Of a stretch of DNA of 6,586 bases, positions 5,305-6,586 are shown piece after piece. How positions within the stretch are numbered: the first letter of the stretch is position 1; every line of letters starts with the position of its first letter. The stretch is taken from the NCBI GenBank assembly GCA_026995955.1, contig JALWNJ010000107.1, positions 1 through 6,586 on the forward strand, read 5' to 3'. A model generated the notes under the pieces. The model searched no databases and had not been told where the DNA came from. It was given only the letters and a program-made list of their open reading frames with translations. This DNA comes from Gammaproteobacteria bacterium. GTDB taxonomy: Bacteria > Pseudomonadota > Gammaproteobacteria > J044. The translations under genes were made by a program, and so were the position numbers.

Positions 5305-6586
5305 GGCGGCGGCTGCTCGATGCCCTGATGCTCACGGCCCTGCTCGCAGTGCTGGGCATGCTGGGCTGGCTCAGCCTGCGCTTCGACCGGGCGGTGGATC
5401 TCAGCGCGCTGCAGCGCAACAGCGCCAGCCCCCAGACCCGCGCCCTGCTGCAACAGCTCGACAGGCCGCTGCGCATCACCGCCTGGCTCGGCGATCCGGC
5501 GCTGGAGGCGGCCGTGGCGCGTGCCCTGGAACGCTACCGGCGCGTGGTGCCCGATCGCCTGAAGCTCGAATTTGCCAACCCCGATCTGGAACCGGAGCGC
5601 GCCCGCGCCGAGGGCGTGCGCAAGGCCGGGGTGCTGATCCTGCACTACAGCGAGCGCAGCGAACGCCTGACCCGGCTCGACGAGGCCGCCTTCGCCCAGG
5701 CCCTGCAACGGCTGCTGCGTCAGGGCGAGACCTGGGCGGTGATGCTGCAGGGCCATGGCGAACCCGCGCTGGACGACAGCGGGCCGCAAGGGCTCTCCAC
5801 CCTGCACGGGGAGCTGGAACACAGCGGCATCCTGCTGCGCCAGATCGACCTGGCGCGGATCGGCGATCTGCCCGACAACGCGCGCACGCTGGTGCTGTTC
5901 GGGGGGGTGCGCGACTTCCTGCCGGGCGAGGTCGCGCTGATCCGGCGCTGGATCGGGCAGGGCCGCAACCTGCTCTGGCTGCAGGACCCGGGGCCGCTGC
6001 ACGGGCTGGAGCCAGTGGCCGAGGCCCTGCCGCTCGAGCTGCCCACCGGCAGCGTGGTCGATGCCAGCCAGCAGGTGCGGACGCTGATCGGCATCGACAA
6101 TCCGCTGGTGATCCCGGCCTTCGATCGGGCCGACCACCCCGTGACCCGCGCCCTGGAGGGGCCGGTGCTGCTGCCGCTGGCACGCGCGGTTCAGCCCGCC
6201 GACGACACCGGCGCCTGGCAGGCCACCGTGCTGCTGCGATCGCTGCCGAGAAGCTGGGTGGAACAGGGCCCGCTCGACGGCAGCGTGGGCTTCGACCTGG
6301 ACCAGGGCGACCTGCTGGGCCCGGTGCCGCTGGCCGCTGCCCTGCAACGCGAACAGGACAAGCGCCGGCAACGGGTGGCCGTGGTCGGCGACACGCAGTT
6401 CCTGCGCAATGCCTGGATCGCCCGCGGCGCCAACCGCGAGTTTGCCCTGGCGCTCGCCAACTGGGTGCTGGCCGACGATCGCCTCATCGGCCTGCAGCCG
6501 CGTCCGGCCCCGGACAGCCGGCTCGACCTCGGCCGCAACCAGGCCATCGGCATCGCCGTGGTGTTCCTGATCCTGCTGCCCGGACT
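5301..6586 (+). CDS. GldG-like ABC transport auxiliary protein, C-terminus cut by window edge
   Basis: The 428 codons present encode a membrane-anchored extracytoplasmic protein of the family annotated as an uncharacterised ABC-type transport system auxiliary component involved in gliding (GldG). One N-terminal membrane helix (about 7-26, after MRRR) is followed by a large soluble region expected in the periplasm. This contains VMLQGHGEPAL (147-157, with the GHGE motif typical of the family), LVLFGGVRDFLPGE (197-210), LLWLQDPG (224-231), and VAVVGDTQFLRN (359-370), a conserved stretch near the end. A second membrane helix begins at about 415 (AIGIAVVFLILLPG) and runs off the right edge, so little of the protein should be missing. 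The start overlaps the permease stop (ATGA). Function in non-gliding bacteria is unknown; a role as extracytoplasmic partner of the permease is inferred from gene order. Confidence 0.85.
   Translation, partial: MRRRLLDALMLTALLAVLGMLGWLSLRFDRAVDLSALQRNSASPQTRALLQQLDRPLRITAWLGDPALEAAVARALERYRRVVPDRLKLEFANPDLEPERARAEGVRKAGVLILHYSERSERLTRLDEAAFAQALQRLLRQGETWAVMLQGHGEPALDDSGPQGLSTLHGELEHSGILLRQIDLARIGDLPDNARTLVLFGGVRDFLPGEVALIRRWIGQGRNLLWLQDPGPLHGLEPVAEALPLELPTGSVVDASQQVRTLIGIDNPLVIPAFDRADHPVTRALEGPVLLPLARAVQPADDTGAWQATVLLRSLPRSWVEQGPLDGSVGFDLDQGDLLGPVPLAAALQREQDKRRQRVAVVGDTQFLRNAWIARGANREFALALANWVLADDRLIGLQPRPAPDSRLDLGRNQAIGIAVVFLILLPG

Noticed and set aside
4057..6371. Large Gln/Arg-rich minus-strand open frames opposite the ABC genes
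   Set aside because: They are antisense to recognised ABC permease, ATPase and GldG-like sequences; the Gln-rich text comes from reading CTG leucine codons backwards.
1..6586. CRISPR array, insertion sequence, tRNA or rRNA
   Set aside because: No spaced direct repeats, transposase sequence, terminal inverted repeats or tRNA-like cloverleaf were seen; almost the whole window is explained by recognised genes.

Overview
The window is GC-rich throughout, with strong G/C preference at third codon positions. Its gene content (a thiC divergent from a pcm-like / rhodanese / tolC cluster) points to a gammaproteobacterium, plausibly of the Chromatiales/Ectothiorhodospira-like or pseudomonad-like type. 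The genus cannot be fixed from this sequence alone. Coding density is very high, and I see no insertion sequence, tRNA, rRNA, CRISPR array or sign of recent gene transfer.

Layout: on the minus strand, the first 460 bases hold the N-terminal part of thiC (thiamine pyrimidine synthesis), running off the left edge. A 147-base divergent intergenic region follows. Everything after it is on the plus strand and looks like one long transcription unit: a protein-L-isoaspartate methyltransferase-like gene (608-1273), a single-domain rhodanese (1333-1659), a TolC outer-membrane channel (1690-3042), an isochorismatase-family cysteine hydrolase (3039-3599), an ABC ATPase (3602-4555), an ABC-2 type permease (4552-5304) and a GldG-like periplasmic-facing auxiliary protein (from 5301, cut by the right edge).

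From tolC onward the genes are packed as tightly as possible. Three of the four junctions are ATGA overlaps and the fourth is a 2-base gap, so translational coupling is likely. The last three genes form a GldA/GldF/GldG-like cassette: an ATPase, a six-helix permease and a membrane-anchored extracytoplasmic subunit. This cassette was named for Bacteroidetes gliding but is common in non-gliding bacteria, where its substrate is unknown.

No gene is fully novel at family level. The points most worth a second look are the fused tolC-hydrolase-GldAFG arrangement, the methyltransferase homologue that has lost the usual isoaspartate-recognition motif, the altered entrance residues of TolC, a probable leaderless start for the rhodanese, and the lack of a recognisable TPP riboswitch ahead of thiC.
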